NCBI GenBank assembly: GCA_013139395.1
Contig: WTAX01000339.1
Coordinates: 1 to 5,694, forward strand
Direction of reading: 5' to 3'
DNA from: Gammaproteobacteria bacterium
GTDB taxonomy: Bacteria > Pseudomonadota > Gammaproteobacteria > GRL18
Length of the DNA: 5,694 nt
Part shown: positions 5,569-5,694 of the stretch, one piece after another
Position numbering within the stretch: the first letter of the stretch is position 1
Layout: every line of letters begins with the position of its first letter
Notes under the pieces: model-generated
Databases searched by the model: none
Told to the model about the DNA's origin: nothing
Seen by the model: only the letters and a program-made list of their open reading frames with translations
Made by a program: the position numbers and the translations under genes

Positions 5569-5694
5569 ATGAAACTTTATCTGCTTCAACATGGTGAAGC
5601 TCACTCCAAAGCACAAGATCTTAATCGCCCATTAACGACTACGGGCATTGCTGATATCGAACATGTCGCAGAGTTTTTAAAAAAGGCCAATGTT
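5569..5694 (+). CDS. sixA: SixA-like phosphohistidine phosphatase, N-terminal fragment
   Basis: The first 42 codons of a histidine phosphatase superfamily protein; the gene continues past the right edge. The start MKLYLLQHGEA contains the catalytic His8 in the HGE motif, and NRPLT at 19-23 supplies the second conserved Arg and the PLT stretch typical of the SixA branch. SixA removes phosphate from phosphohistidine in relay proteins such as HPt domains or NPr. The usual Arg before the catalytic His (RHG) is Gln7 here, a variant I recall from other SixA-like proteins. AGGGG at 5556-5560, 8 nt upstream, supports the start. The C-terminal catalytic His is not in the window, so the substrate and exact subfamily remain open. 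Confidence 0.8.
   Translation, partial: MKLYLLQHGEAHSKAQDLNRPLTTTGIADIEHVAEFLKKANV

Overview
The window looks like chromosome from an AT-rich gammaproteobacterium. The support is a LapB C-terminus at the left edge, a proteobacterial-type arsR/GAPDH/arsJ arsenate cassette, a YliI-like PQQ sugar dehydrogenase and a SixA-like phosphatase. A close relative cannot be named from the sequence. The theta-type carbonic anhydrase-like gene would fit a CO2-fixing, possibly sulfur-oxidising, lifestyle, but that is only an inference.

Layout, left to right. (1) 1-105: last 34 codons of lapB. (2) 106-387: intergenic, with a 145-bp nested palindromic element (118-262), then an ArsR-type operator inside a sigma70-like promoter. 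(3) 388-2985, + strand: a compact arsenic operon of arsR, an ArsJ-associated glyceraldehyde-3-phosphate dehydrogenase, and arsJ (GAPDH and arsJ are 1 bp apart). (4) 3029-4174, - strand: a LCIB/theta-carbonic-anhydrase-like protein convergent with arsJ. (5) 4175-4369: divergent intergenic region with three perfectly phased 17-bp tandem repeats in the leader of the - strand gene. (6) 4370-5526, + strand: a secreted PQQ-dependent aldose dehydrogenase split by an apparent 1-nt deletion in a T tract near 5056. (7) 5569-5694, + strand: start of a SixA-like histidine phosphatase that runs off the window.

How the genes work together. In the arsenic operon, GAPDH can use arsenate in place of phosphate to make unstable 1-arseno-3-phosphoglycerate. 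ArsJ exports it, and it then breaks down outside the cell, so the pair removes arsenate without reduction. ArsR probably represses the operon through the palindrome between -35 and -10. The carbonic anhydrase-like gene, the sugar dehydrogenase and the phosphatase have no evident functional link to the arsenic genes.

I do not see a clearly new multi-gene system. The most interesting signals are the nested palindromic element behind lapB, the carbonic anhydrase-like gene with its triplicated leader repeat, and the single-base lesion in the dehydrogenase.
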